Of a stretch of DNA of 42,977 nucleotides, positions 1 through 12,387 are shown piece by piece. Source of the stretch: Ettlia oleoabundans. Its lineage: Eukaryota > Chlorophyta > Chlorophyceae > Chlamydomonadales. Location of the stretch: NCBI GenBank assembly GCA_019693395.1, contig JAAMXP010000900.1:1-42977 (forward strand), given 5' to 3'. A program made the position numbers and the translations under genes. The number at the start of each line of letters is the position of its first letter. The first letter of the stretch is position 1. The notes beneath the pieces are model-generated. The model did no database searches. It was not told the origin of the DNA and saw nothing but the letters and a program-made list of their open reading frames with translations.

Positions 1-34
1 ACCCCCACCACATACACACACCACCACCACTGAC

Positions 35-1408
35 CCTCCATGCGCAGCTTGGCGGTGCACCCCGCGACCTCTGGCAGCGCCTGCAGGCGGCGCAGTGTGT
101 AGTTGTGGCAGAACTGCACAATCTCCACGGGCATGGCCAGCTTGCTGCCGCCCAGGCCCTCCACCAGCTTTGAGTCATCCACGATGCACACAAACTTGTC
201 GCTGGCCATCTCAACCATCTGCATATGTGGCGTGACAGCTGCGTACTGGTGTAAGGGAGCTTTGAGCTATTAGCAGCTTGTCGCTAGCAAGCTCAACCAT
301 CTGCAAATGGCAAATCAAGGGGCCGGAGGATCAAGGAAGGGAAACAGGTGACCCGGGGAACTGAGGGAACCTTGTGGCTGGCCATCTCAACCATCTGCGC
401 TGGGTGAATGGGACATGCAAGGTCATCACTACAGGAGCAGATGCGCACGCCACCTGCGCACGCCAGATGCGCACGCCACCACCTTAAGGCACACTCACCA
501 CCACACACACGCCGCCACTACCACCAGATCACCCACCTTCTCACGCAGCAGCGCACCACCGCGGCCCTTCACCACGTCAAGGTTTGGGTCCACCTCGTCG
601 GCGCCATCAATGGCCACGTCCAGCTTGGGCTGCTCGTCGAGGGTGGCCAGAGGGATGCCCAGGCCTGCGGTACATGGAGAGCAGTACAGGGAGGAAGTTT
701 GGGCGGGATGGGTGGGGTGGAAAAAGCAGAAGCAAGCTGCGACAACAGCCATATGTCCAGGCCTAAAAAAGGCTGGAAGGGAACTAAAGCACACGCAACT
801 AGCTAAGGTTTGATTGTTATGTAATACAATGTTGTCAGAGCAAGTTGTAGGCTGGACAGGGTAAGCCCAGGCCGGCAGGAGAAGGAGGATGATGCATTTG
901 TTTCTGTGGATGGACAACTTTGCTGCTCTAAGAACCCCGCTCCTTGCCGCACTCACTCTTGGCCTGCTCGTAGGTGCGTATGGAGGTGGGCACGCCCACA
1001 ATGTCCTTGAGCTCGCCGCTCTTCAGCAGCTCGCCGATTCGGTCCACTGCAAAGGCGGCGGTTGAGCCTGTACCCAGACCCACCACCATGCCGCTCTTCA
1101 CATACTCCACGGCCTTCCAGGCAGCCTGCAGGTAGGCGTTGCAGACAAAGAGATGAAAACCGTTATAGAGGAAGGGAGGTGTAGGCTGGAATGCGGTGCA
1201 CATGGTGGGAACGGCAAGCGACCAGAGCGAGCCGGAGGAGTGCGCTGCCGCCAGTCAGTCCGCAGCGCACCTGCTTCTTCAGCTCGTCTTGGCTCAGCTG
1301 TGCCATTGGAGCGGCCACACGGAGGGAGCGGGCCGCCACGGGCTTGCGGGTGAAGAATGCGCGCTGCACGCTGCACTTGGCAATCTGCTGGTGCACCAGG
1401 GTGGACAT
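35..1408 (-). CDS. RPI: Ribose-5-phosphate isomerase A, plastid-targeted (3' end beyond window)
   Basis: The enzyme interconverts ribose-5-phosphate and ribulose-5-phosphate in the Calvin cycle and the pentose phosphate pathway. Exons read on the minus strand are 1408-1271, 1125-957, 664-537 and 218 to about 35, all with GT..AG introns. The ATG at 1408 opens a transit-like N-terminus of about 35 residues, rich in Ala, Arg and Ser and poor in acidic residues. The mature part shows the phosphate loop [10 protein letters not shown], then TYEQAKSLGIPL across an intron, the catalytic block [19 protein letters not shown], and [11 protein letters not shown]. The order matches plant RpiA. The visible end, AKLRMEG, comes shortly before the C-terminus of the family; the remainder lies to the left of position 1. 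The last donor is either GTCAGT (exon end 35) or GTGGTG (exon end 31). The gene is divergent from eL36. Confidence 0.96.
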
Positions 1409-1605
1409 GTTACCAGCTGAGTGCCGCTGCGCTCTGCGATGAATGCGATGAATCAACAATAGCTTCGCGATTGCTACGAGGGCTCCGATGGACTCTGCCG
1501 AGCGCGGCGTTCCCTTCTTCCTGGGTCTGCCTTCTTCCGAGCTCAAGGGGCACTAAGACCCCTCCAGAAGCCCACAACGGTCCCTTTTCAGCCCTTGATA
1601 CAGCC
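1409..1605. promoter_or_regulatory. Divergent intergenic region between RPI and eL36
   Basis: Only 197 bp separate the RPI start codon (minus) from the eL36 start codon (plus). Both 5' UTRs and any core promoters must therefore lie close together or overlap. I see no clear TATA box. Confidence 0.5.
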
Positions 1606-3402
1606 ATGGCGCGCGCTGGTATCGCCGTGGGCCTGGCCAAGGGCCACCAGACCACCAAGCGGACCCTCAAGGCTCGGCCGGCCGCACGCAAGGGCGTAAG
1701 TCGGCTGCTGTCTATGGCTGAACTACTGGGCATTCGCAGGGTCGGGGGGGCAGCAGGGCGGCATGCAGCGAGGAGTGTCAGTGTGCAGCCCAATCCAGCG
1801 CGGCGGTGCGGTGCTGGCGCGGTATTATCAACATTGGAGAAGTGCCAAAACTCCTGGCAGCCGTTCTCGCGGCACTCCCGGCAGCGGCGGCCACCATGCA
1901 GGGGATGGAGACTTCGGCCCTTTCTGCGCCTTAAAAGTTATTATCAGCGCCATTTTGCGCGATGCAGCAGTCGGGGAAGCGCCGGACAACCCGCGGGCGG
2001 TGCTGCGACCGCCACCTCCCGCCTCTCGCCCTTGCCTTCTTGTTTGGAGAATTTTTACACTCATCCCTCTCACGCCTGCCCCTCCCTCAACCCCGCAGCG
2101 CCTGTCCAAGCGCGTGAAGATGGTGCGCGATATTGTACGTGAGGTGGCGGGCCAGGCGCCTTACGAGAAGCGCCTTATGGAGCTGCTCAAGGTTGGCAAG
2201 GACAAGCGCGCCCTCAAGGTCGCCAAGCGGAAGGTGAGAAGCGGTACAGCCCCCAATTGGTGCAAAGCAGTACAACCCATAGCTGATCTGGTGAGAAGAG
2301 AGACAGCCTACTGTTGAGATGGGGTGGAAAGTGGTCCAGGCAGGCAAAAACATACATGTCAGCATTCAGTGCAGCGGTAGTTGCTGGCGCAAGCAGTGCG
2401 TCCCCCCCACAACATTTCAGCGCAACAGAATCTGGCGCGAGGCAGTACAGGACGCCACCGTTGCAGCGAGCAACTGTGGGCACAAAGTAAATGTGCAGCG
2501 GGCATGCCAGCCAGCATGGCAGCGCAGCAGCACATTTGCAGTCCAGCATCACTGGTACTACACTGCACTGTGTGGGCGATCAGCTGGTAGAGACGCTGGC
2601 AATCCGCCGAGGAGGCCCACTGCAGCACCACGGGAGCACGTCTACATGCTGCACCCCACACACAACCATAGCAACTTATGGGTCAGCGCAGTTGCACAGC
2701 TGCAGTACATCTGCTGTGCTGCGTCTGAGCGTTCGTCATCCGCAGAAGCAGCAGCACGGCCGGCAGTCCCTGCACCCGCAGTCCGCCCCATCAGCGGAAC
2801 TGGGCAAGTTTGCAGCTGCTGCAGAATGGCAGCACAGCTGAGGGGGCTTGGAATTGAGCCAGCCGGCAGGCAGCCAAAAAGTGAGCAGCAGCCTGGCTGT
2901 TGGCTGTGAAAGCGAGTTTGCGGGCGACGTAAGCAGCTGTTTGGGGCATGCCCCAGCAGCAGTGCTCCACATGCCTTGGCAATGCATTCCTGGCAGCTTT
3001 GGGGTCCCACAGCTGACCTCAAAGCCAGGGGCAAACATGATGGCACGGCATCGCCCAGCGCAGTGCAAGAACCCTGCAGCTACAGCAGCAGTTGGGGTCC
3101 TCTTCTCATGGTTATACACAGCACAGAGCAAGCGCAGGGCATCAGTGATTATCAAATATTTGCAGCGTGCTGAGTGGGTGTTTAGGGCTGGTTGCAGTCG
3201 CAAGTTGGGCACACCTGCGCCCCTTTCATTGGTTCTTTCCTTAGATCTCATTCTCCACCCCTCGTTTCTGACACATGTTATAATATGCTTCCTGTGCTTT
3301 GTCCCACCCGTTTTGCCTGTGCAGCTGGGCACCCACAAGCGCGGCAAGGCCAAGCGCGAGGAGATGGCGGCACTGCTGCGTAAGATGGCTACCAAGAAGT
3401 AA
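1606..3402 (+). CDS. RPL36: Cytosolic 60S ribosomal protein eL36
   Basis: A structural protein of the large cytosolic ribosomal subunit. Exons are 1606-1695, 2099-2233 and 3325-3402 (TAA), giving exactly 100 aa, close to the usual eL36 length. Recognisable segments are [19 protein letters not shown] at the N-terminus, [14 protein letters not shown] and [20 protein letters not shown] in exon 2, and [12 protein letters not shown] with a lysine-rich tail in exon 3. All junctions are phase 0 with GT..AG introns (donors GTAAGT and GTGAGA). Intron 1 is 403 nt and intron 2 is 1091 nt. Introns of ribosomal protein genes often host snoRNAs, but I could not find a clear C/D-box pair here. A long open frame running through exon 1 in another phase is a shadow. 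Confidence 0.97.
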
Positions 3403-3633
3403 ACAGGCAGCACCCAGCAACCTCTTGGAAAGGGGCACCACCCGCCTACCTTTAGGAGATGGGCAGCACCCAATTATATCAGAGATACAGGCAGCACCCA
3501 CCAAGTCCTGAAAACGTGGCCGCTACAGCAACTATCTCTTGACTGCAGCTGTGGCGTGGAGGACTGGTGTGCCGCCTACTCGGCAGCGGGAGCTCCTCCC
3601 AAACTTACCCCTTGCAGCAGCCTCGCTTCTAGA

Positions 3634-3638
3634 TGTAA
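3634..3638 (+). terminator. Candidate TGTAA poly(A) signal of eL36
   Basis: TGTAA is the common chlorophyte polyadenylation motif. This one lies 232 nt after the eL36 stop codon. A five-base motif alone is weak evidence. Confidence 0.35.
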
Positions 3639-4093
3639 CACAGCACCCCCGCAATGGTGGGAGAGACAGGCAGGCGGGCTGGGAGTCTTGACTGGAGGTG
3701 TACGCCATCTGGTTAGCCTGGTGTGGCCCACCATAGTGGCAGCCAGTTGTCAGGCGTGCTTGGAGTAAGTTCACTTGACAGTAGTAAACTCATTGAGTAG
3801 GCAGGTCTTTGGCATGGCAAAAGGAGTCTCACGCTCTTTATGGTGGTTGAAGACAGCATATGATGGCATATGGGGCATTCCAGACAAGCACGGGTGGATA
3901 AATCTTACTGCGAGTGGGCGACTTGTGTACCATACCGTGCCCGTCTCCCTGTGTAGTTGTGTGTGGGTGCATAGCAGGTAAGCTGCCGGCGTTAAGATTC
4001 ACTTGATGGTGCCCAGCGGGGGTGTTAAATGGCAGTAGCTAAGTGATCAAGTGTGAGGTCAGCATTGGAATACGGGGGAAGTGACATTTTTGG

Positions 4094-4117
4094 CACACAC
4101 ACGCACACACATACACA
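4094..4117. repeat. CA-rich microsatellite
   Basis: An imperfect CA dinucleotide tract with two substitutions, in intergenic DNA downstream of two convergent genes. Confidence 0.8.
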
Positions 4118-4517
4118 GGAAAAAGAACACGGGAAAGCAGACAAGGGAGGCAAGCTTGGGAAGGGACCCTTTGGCACAGTGCCACGATTTCTGCTTGTGG
4201 TGATGGAGGTGCAGCAGCAAAGTAATTCTGCAAGTCCAGATTCTGCCAGATAAAAGATAGGAACGTTGCCACCTAAAACTGGACAAGAGGTTCGGGGAGG
4301 GATGACAGGGAAAAAGTCGTGATGAAGCACACAGCGCCTTTGTGCAACCGAAAAATTTGGCAGCTAGTTGAAGGGTCGCTGGTGGAAGGATAGCCAGTGA
4401 GGTGGGTGACACCGGGCAGTAAGCCGGTATGAGGCTGGCCATGCCGCCCGTTTTGGTGCGCTAGCTGACGGCCGGCTCACTCCTTGTCAGCGCACCTGCT
4501 GTTGCCAGCTCAGCAGC

Positions 4518-7500
4518 TCACTCCAGCAGGTCAGAAATCAGCCCCATATGTGCAAAGTCGTCAAATCCAGGAGATTCGAGCGCTGCCGCTGCTGTCTGCA
4601 AGTCCAGCGGCCGCTTGCTGCTGCCAGGCAGGGGGCTGGAGAAGGCACGAGCGGCACCTGTTTGCTCTTGAGGCAGCACCACAGGGGGGGGACGACAGTG
4701 CGCTGCGCCATACAGCCCGTCGCTGCTCCCGTTACTGCGGATGCCGCTGCTGCTGCAGCTGCCGTTTGGCAGCAAGCCGCCGATGCCGTCAGCGCTGCTG
4801 CGCCCACTGCTGCCGTTGCTGGGTGCACCGCGTGGGGGCGGAGGCGGCGGCGGGCCCGACGAGCCGCCGTTGCCCATACTCAGGGGCCCCATGGCTGCTG
4901 CCGCTGCCATGCTGGAGCGCGCCACGGCGCTACGATAGGTGGAAGTGCCATTGGCCACAGCAGGTGGCGGCCCCGCTTGCTCCCCCGCAGCGGCGGCAGC
5001 GTAACCAGTGCGCTTGGTGCTGCCGCTTCCCGCCATGCCTGGCTGCTTGCTCACGCCAAAGCTGCCGCTGCTGCTGGAGCTGCTGTGCGCGCTGTGCCCG
5101 CCAGGGTTGAACTGCAGATCAAAGTGTGCGAGTCATAGGATGAACTGATATAAAGCAGGGCATTGCTTATATGAGACTCGTATGTATTGTTAGATTGGCA
5201 GGCAGGAGGAGACCGAGCAGGTTGTTTCTGCAATGAGCAGCACGCTCGGCTAGATTGGGCCCGCCAGCTTGCGGTGTGGGTGCGGACGGCCAAACACAGC
5301 ACTAAACACACTCTAGTGCGCTGGAACAGGCGACAACAGTGAACGGGGGCGTGACCGTTCGCCGTATACATATGCATCTGCCCCTTCCTACCTGCTGCGC
5401 TGCTGGGTTCATGCTCGCCAAACCGCTTGCGTGCCTAGCACCCACACTGCCGGCTGCTGCTGGCGGCACTGCCGATGAGCCTTGCTGCCGCAGCATGGCA
5501 GCGACAGACAGCTGCTGCTGCTGTGCTGGGCGCTGCGGCTGCTGCTGGGGGGCGGGCGGCCTGCCAGAAGAACCCGAAGCCGAGAGGCCAGCGGTGGCTG
5601 GCGAGGGCCCTGACCCTGTGTGTCCAGTCAAGCCCGAATGCCCAGCAGCTGCTGCCGCCGATGCAGCGTGAGCTGGCAACCCCTCAATCCCGTTTGCCCT
5701 GCCATTCAGCTTGCCGTCCGCTGGTCCCGCCGCTGCCTCGCCGGCGGGTGTGACAGGACGGTCGCAAGAGAGGCTGCGCCGGTGCTGCGAGGCGTCAGAA
5801 GCTGCAGAGGCCGGGCGCGAGACCGGCGCTGAGGTGGTCGCGGGCGTGCTGCCAAGCAGGCCGGAGCCAGCCTGCGAGGCGGGCGCTGATTTCAGCATTC
5901 CTGTCCCGGCACCGCTTAGTTCCCCACTTGTGCCTGCGCCTGCTGCCGCCGCTAGTTGCGCCTCCAGCTCATCAACTCTCGCCCGCATGGCTGCCAACTC
6001 AGCATCTTTGACTGCCAACGTGGCCTGTGTCAGCGCCAGCTGGCGCCGCAGAGCCTCCACATCATCCTCCACTGACAGCTCACTACAGCCATCTGAAGTG
6101 CTGACTAAGCTGCCTTCCTCCGTGGGAAGCAAGGCGTCTGCAGGTGCAACCTCGCTCCCGCCCCCGCCCCCGCTGCCCCCCCTGTCCCTGCCGCTGGCTG
6201 CTGCCGCCATAGCGGGCGCCACAGCTGCGCCAGCAAGGCTGCCTGCTTCCGGTGTGGCGGAACTGGAAGCTGCAGTGCTGGGGGGTGTCAACGTGCCTCT
6301 CGATGCGCAGCCGCTGGCCAGAGAGGAGGCCCCCGTTGCTGCTGCCAAAGAACCGCTGCCACCATCAGTTGAGTCTGAGGGCTCTGCGCTCAAAGGTACA
6401 GGCCCCGAAGCAGTGCTCTCATCTTCGCAGCAGCTGCTGCAGCTCCTACTGCAGCCAGCCTCCGCAGTGGTTGCTGTAGCCGCGGGTGCCGCCACGGCTG
6501 GCCCCTGGTGCCCACCGCTTGCTGCTTGCCGCTCCGCCTCTGCTGCAGCGTCCAGCTCCCGCTGCTGCTGGCGCGCCGCTGCTGCGGCCACCGCCGCTTG
6601 CTGCTGCTTTGCGCGACGGGCAGCTTCCTGCTGCTGGCGCTTGGCTTCTGCGGCCTGCTTAGCGGCGGCCCGCTGGCGCTGCAGCTCTTCCTCGCGCTCG
6701 GCCTCCTCCCGCCTGCGCCAAAACGGCAGAATATGTTGGGGCAGTGAAAAGTCAACGCTACAAGTTGGCCCAAGGAAGAAACGTGTCAGCAACTCGGGTG
6801 CAAAATGGGCTTCAAGCACTGGAAGCACACTGCAGCTGGAGGACTGTGTCCAACCAGTAATCAGGAATGATTATGCAAACTGTCGCAGAAGTATAAGCCA
6901 ACCACTTTTGGTGAGAAGGCTGAGGAGGAACAATAAGCGACAGGATGGCCAGCTGGCAGCGAAACACACCATGGTCGAGGGTCGAGGAATTGGATGCTAG
7001 CACAGCACGATGCAGCACCCCCGCACAGCTCAAACAAGCACTACAAGTAATATCAAGGCACTGAGTGCATTCCTCGCAGTCCTCTGCCAAAGCACCAGGG
7101 CAGAGGGCCGCACCTGCGCCGCTCATCCGCCTCCTGCTGCTTGCGCTGCTGCTCCAAGCGCCGCTGCTCCTCCTGCTGCTGCCGCTCAGCCTCCTCTGCA
7201 GCATGCATAATGCAAGGGCCCTTCCTCACGAACAGCACCAAATACCACGAGAGCGTGCACCAAAGCAAGGCGTTCAGTCAAGGCAAACCAGCGCCGACCG
7301 AAAACGTGAACAGCCGAAGGCCAGCATCCCTACGTGTCCTCCCACTCCCTGCTGGGCTGCTCCAATGCGCACATACATCACAACACGTTCCAGTGCCGCT
7401 GCCCCAGGGAGTAATACAAGGCCTGCCATGCCAGCAGCAGTGTGCAACTCACCGGCTTCCCGCTTCAACCGCTCGACCTCCTTCTTCCTCTTTGTCCGTT

Positions 7501-10500
7501 CTTTCTTCTTGGCTCGACGCTCGCGGTCAGCCTGCAACACACCCATACCACAGTGTCTCAGGGACCGGAAGCCAGGTAGCAGAGAGGAGAGGCCCGCCCC
7601 CACCTTGTGAAGCCAAGCCCCGGCCAGCCCTGTGAACAACCTCTGCTGTCCCTATGTGCTTCCAAGCCTGCCTTGCAACTACAAGAGAGAGAGAGAGAGA
7701 CACCACAAGGGTGTGCAAGGACGTAGACCCTAGCCCAGCACACCTCGGCCCGCGCCGCCTGCCGTTCCTGCTCCTCATGCTGCCGCTGCTCCTCCTCAAT
7801 AAGCAGCGCTTCCTGCCTCTTCAACACCTCCGCCTCTTGATGGGCTGCCTGCATGGGGGGTGAGTGGATGGCATGGGAAGGCCCAGTAGTGCAGGCAGAT
7901 CACTGAGCAGAGGGATGGATCATCGCCGCCGAGGCAGACGTGGCTTGCACCCAAACAGGCACAGTGTTGCAATATATTGAGATGCACCCATCTTGACAAG
8001 AGGGATTGGACCATCCATGATGCAAATGCAACCGCTGGACTGTAGCATTTGTGATGTGAATGCAACACTCCCTGCCTGGGCCCACCTCCATGCGCGTGTC
8101 GGCAATATGTGCCGCCGCAAACATCTCCACGCAGCGCCGCCCCAAGTCGGCCAGGCGCCGCTCGTCACGCTCAACTGCATCACGGCTGCACTCATCCGCC
8201 TCCTGCAGGTGCAGTCAAAGCATAAGGTGGTAACATGAGCAGCAGAGGCAGATAGCATGCATGGCAACAGAGGAAAATATGTGGGGCGTTCAGCTGCACA
8301 TTGATTGTCATAGCAGCAACTTCTTTGAACAGCCGATATCCAACGTGACATGGATAAAAGTCCAATAATCATTACCCAAAGGCATCTTCTAAATAGTATA
8401 TTACATGTTACCGGATCTGTCCTTGAACAACCGCTACCCAAAAGCATTACTTTAACAATCTAAGTGCTCCAGGATCTGTTCCCTTCGCACCTGTGCCATG
8501 CGTAGCGGTAGCTCGCCCTGCTGTTTGTCGGATTGGATGGTAGGGACAGCGTCTGCTGCAGCACGCTCCAGCACGCTGCGGAACGAAGCATCAGGTACAC
8601 ATTCAGGTAAGCGCAGCGGACAACATGGGCGTTTGATTTGCAACTGATTGATGCAGCAGCTGGCAGAGGCAGCATGGGGCCCCAAAAGGAAAACGACATG
8701 ACATGCACATGTTTCCTCTCAGTGCATCCACTGTTCCAGTGGTTTACCAGCGATTCCAATTTCGAATAAATGTTGTGTAGATCAACCTACTCTTGACCTC
8801 CCATGCACGTAAATTGTGAGCCGTCGTCGCACCTGATGGCGTCTCCAGCAAAGAAGAACACGCCACGCTTTGCATCTATGAGCACGCCACATGGCTCCGC
8901 CAAGCCATTGCTGCTGCTGCTGCTGGCCTCCTCCTGAAAGGCAGCGCCAAAATAGGAGGCAAGCGATCAATGTTCGGCAAATGCAAAGCTTGCAGCGGCG
9001 CACAGTGCGGTTGCTCAGACATGACGCAGCACTTCAGGCCCTTAGGCACGAAGTTATCATGGCCTTCACCAGAACCCACCACCCACCTCTAGTCGCTGAC
9101 GGCCTGCCCCCTCCAGCAGCTTCACCCCGCAATACAGTGCATCGACGACAAGGGTGGAGGTCACCTCCTTCTCGTTGAAAAAACGCTTGATCACGCCCTG
9201 TGGCCAAGTAGGAGAATCAAGCAGGGTGTTGGGAGGCACATGGGAGACAAAGCTGTGTAAGCAGGGCTGTATGAGCACAATGGCTGTATGTATGCCTCCC
9301 CATCGATATTGGACGGCGGGTAGATGATTACTGAGTGCTTGACAGAAGGTCAGGCTGAACAAGTATGCATGGCCGAGTTACAGGATGTTAGCTTTACACT
9401 CTCACAACAGAAATTGCGCAGGGGTGTGTGCAAGCACCGCTGCTGCCCATGCACATGCACCTCACCTTGAGTATCAGGGGGGCTTGCTCTGATGCAAGCT
9501 GGTGCTGGCGTGCCGGGCCCAGCCGCCGCCAGAACTGCTTGAACCCGGAGCCGTCCTCAAGGAGACGCTGCAGGAAGAGTAATCGCAGGGGTGGAACTAA
9601 AGCCGTGTACAAGCACGGGAGACGGCATTGTCTACCAAGAGAGACTCGCTGACAAGTACAACAGGGCTGGGTTTCATGACATGCAAAGATACCCACAACA
9701 AATCAGGCACCATGGAAGGGTCAGGTTGGGTCGCACGAGGAGGACACCTTCAACCACCAATGCTGCCCACTCGTTGCACCCCGCGCAGTACCTGCAGGTA
9801 CTCCCGCTTCTCATCCACAAAGCGTCGTGCAATACCCTCTACGTTTGCAAGGTACACGCGTACCTGCAACGGAAGCAAGGAACCCAAGACAAGAGGAGAT
9901 GGAAACACGGTTCAAAGGTGAAGTGCTGAATAGATCAAATCGCACACCTCATGTAGCGAAACGTCAACAAACTAGGATACTTTGTTTCGTAAAAAAACAA
10001 ACAAAGGGAGCCAGAATGCAGGAAGTTGAGCGGCAGCGGCGCACCAGCTCCCGCCTGTACTGCGCATCTAGGCATTTGAAGGGTCGCTGCGGCCGATCTC
10101 TGCAGAATCAGCAAAAAGTACTGTTGAGGTTGTCAAGAGGAGTAATTGTGGGCTGCCGACTTGCTGAAAGAAGCACAAAGAGTCAAGCAACGCTCAACCA
10201 CTGGTGAACCAGCTACAGCATTCGATAAGCAACATGAAAAGCTAAACAGCAACTGAGGGGCGAACGAGAATCAACCCACCGTATGACCTGCACCTGCGCC
10301 TTAATGATCAGCGAGTCTGCCACAGTGAAGCCATCCAGCACCTGAAAGAAGGGAGGCGGGTGGGCAGATTTGCACGACCCGGCTTCCCTCTTATCATGCA
10401 AGGGTAAGCATTCGCAGCAACAGCTAAGGCGTCGAGGGAAGGGTTTTTGAGCCGCAAGTTCAACCATTAAGGTAACAACCCCAAAGCAAACAGAAAAGCA

Positions 10501-11931
10501 GACCGCAATGGACCCCAAGTGATCATGATTAAACGACCCACCTCGCCACCAAAAAACTGCAATAAGTCCAAAAACTCACAGAGCAACACCCCAACACAAG
10601 CAGCAGCGATGCTAGAATGGTCACAGACCAACAACCCACCTTGCCCAGCTCCATGAACTTCTTCCAGCCCCAGTCGTGCTCCTTCTTGCAGAAGCGGTGC
10701 AGCGTGTCGCTAAACTTTGACTTTTTGGGGTCGCGGTTGACCACAGCAATAGTGAACTGCGGAGTAATAACCACGGTGGGGCGTTTCGATAAATGGCAGG
10801 AGGTTGAGGGTGATGTAGGATGAGGCAGAAGCGGTGTAAAACGCAGCGAGCCAGGCACAGAGGCGATAGTTAGCAGCAAGACGATGCAATACGGTCCATC
10901 GCAGAGTGCACTGGCATCGTGCAATCCTGGGGAGCACATACAGCAGCTCCTGACTTTGTGCACCACGTTATAACGCCACTGACACTAGCAGTTGCAGCCA
11001 TGGAGAACAGCAGCAGCACACAGCAGTACAACAGCAAGTGGAGGCGGCACGTGGCGGTACCTGCGCAAACTGGCTCCAGCCTGGAAGCAGCTTGTCATAG
11101 TCGGCGACACAGAGGAAGAGAGAGAGGTGGTTGGCCACATCACAGCCATGCGGGTACACCAGCAAGTACCTGCAGCCGTACCATTTGCATGCAACGGTAC
11201 CGCTCATGGTTATGCGAGCCAGTGGTGCAGCACCCACTATGCCAACTGCAGCTGGGTGGCTGCCACGAACAGCTGACATAGCATGACTACAAGGGACGCA
11301 AGGATCTTCATCCGCGGGCAATAGGAAGCATGGCAACACCCGCCCCCCAACTTGCACACACGGTCAATTGCCCCAGCCAGCACACACACCATTTGAAGCT
11401 GCCCACTTCAAACACGCTGCTGCGCAGCTCGCGCTTGCCGTTCTCCCCAAACTGCTCAATCTTCCATGTGAACTTCCCGTACAACTCACTGGTCTGGGGA
11501 CCTGCAACAGCAGCAGCGGCACCAGCAGCAGTCGTGCCACAGGCGGCAGTGGCAACAGTGCGATTGCATGCAGCCGGCTGATGGCTATAGCTCTGCCTTC
11601 AGGACACATCTGATCTGGTCGCAACATAGCAGTGCTCATCAAGATCCAAATCCCCGCACAACAGCCCATTGGTGGTGCTATTTGGCGCCAAGGCGGGTCG
11701 GCCGGCCGGCAGCGGCTCACCCTCATCATCGTCGTCAAGGATGGGGGAGCAGGCGGCGATGGTATCCACCACCGACTTCCTGTTCCTCCATTCTATAGCC
11801 TCGGCCGTGTCAGGAGTGACGGACAACACTCCATCAAACACTGGAGGGCCCTTAGTGCTTGGGCCGCCCACCCCGCCAGTTAGTGCTTCCCGCAGGCGGG
11901 CCTGCGAGCTCTTTGAGCTGCTGGACGACAT
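4518..11931 (-). CDS. MATH-domain protein, plant TRAF1A/TRAF1B (MUSE13/14) type
   Basis: Seventeen exons read on the minus strand: 11931-11721, 11501-11390, 11169-11061, 10756-10640, 10341-10280, 10099-10045, 9863-9792, 9567-9466, 9197-9087, 8933-8833, 8575-8491, 8202-8086, 7848-7744, 7531-7453, 7195-7114, 6712-5392 and 5111-4518. They sum to 3435 nt (1144 aa) with every phase matching. Residues 72-204 form the MATH fold (SELYGKFTWKIEQF, then YPHGCDVANHLSLFLCVADY, LLPGWSQFAQFTIAVVNRDP, KEHDWGWKKFMEL and IIKAQVQVIR). The conserved RPFKCLDAQYRREL and NEKEVTSTLVVDALY segments follow. Residues about 419-560 are a highly charged Lys/Glu/Gln coiled coil, with a second coil at about 721-764. The rest is low-complexity Ala/Gly/Ser/Gln. 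The end, GFDDFAHMGLISDLLE, matches the plant homologues. In Arabidopsis these proteins act as adaptors with SCF ligases in NLR receptor turnover and in autophagy. That role is not established for algae. Confidence 0.94.
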
Positions 11932-12387
11932 GGGTCGCTACTACGGGCCTAGCTGCCGCCCGCAACCCTGCCCAGAGGGCGCAGGGCCCAACACAGTGGC
12001 TGCTACTGCCTGCCCGCGCGGTCGGGCTACCGCAAAACGTAGCAGGAAGTTGGATATGTACAGGATGACCGTCACAACGCAGCGGTCTGCTTGCTACGCC
12101 GCCATTGAAACTTGAGGAGCTGCAAGGACGAGCGGAGCCCCAATACCGAAATTGTCAATCTGCGGGTCAATGTCCAGCGTAATGCAGGCCGATTGGAGCA
12201 TCTAGCGCGCCTTGCACGGCAGGAAAGTATTTCTTGCCACGAAATGCGGCCGCTCGGCCATCTGACAGCTCATCCCTTCGTTCGCCCAGTGCAGCTGGTA
12301 AGTTCAGGTAGTGTCCAATCGTGAGAAACAGCTTGAGGCTTGGGAGGAGCAGCCGGACGTCAACAGCCAATCTCGTTGGGGATCAGC
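11932..12387. promoter_or_regulatory. Divergent intergenic region, MATH gene and Aurora kinase
   Basis: 456 bp separate the two start codons on opposite strands. I see no convincing TATA box or named motif; only the layout suggests shared regulatory DNA. Confidence 0.4.

Larger units (their letters stand above)
3403..4517. other. Convergent intergenic region, 3' UTRs
   Basis: This 1.1 kb lies between the stop codons of eL36 (plus) and the MATH gene (minus), so it should hold both 3' UTRs. A TGTAA at 3634-3638 is a plausible poly(A) signal for eL36. A CA-rich microsatellite lies at 4094-4117. I see no coding signal. Confidence 0.6.

Noticed and set aside
1357..2142. 261-codon plus-strand open frame
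   Set aside because: It overlaps RPI exon 1, eL36 exon 1 and eL36 intron 1 in another frame and shows no family content.
2848..3402. 184-codon open frame running into eL36 exon 3
   Set aside because: It shares the last exon frame but the upstream part is intron 2, which has a clear acceptor at 3323-3324. The upstream residues are not conserved.
5711..7000. 429-codon plus-strand open frame
   Set aside because: It is antisense to the large MATH-gene exon 6712-5392. The Ala/Arg/Cys/Ser-rich translation is the mirror of Gln/Ala-rich coding sequence, while the minus strand has homology and splice sites.
12340..12387. Upstream extension of the Aurora frame
   Set aside because: The open frame begins at a TTG with no ATG before 12388, so the first ATG was kept.
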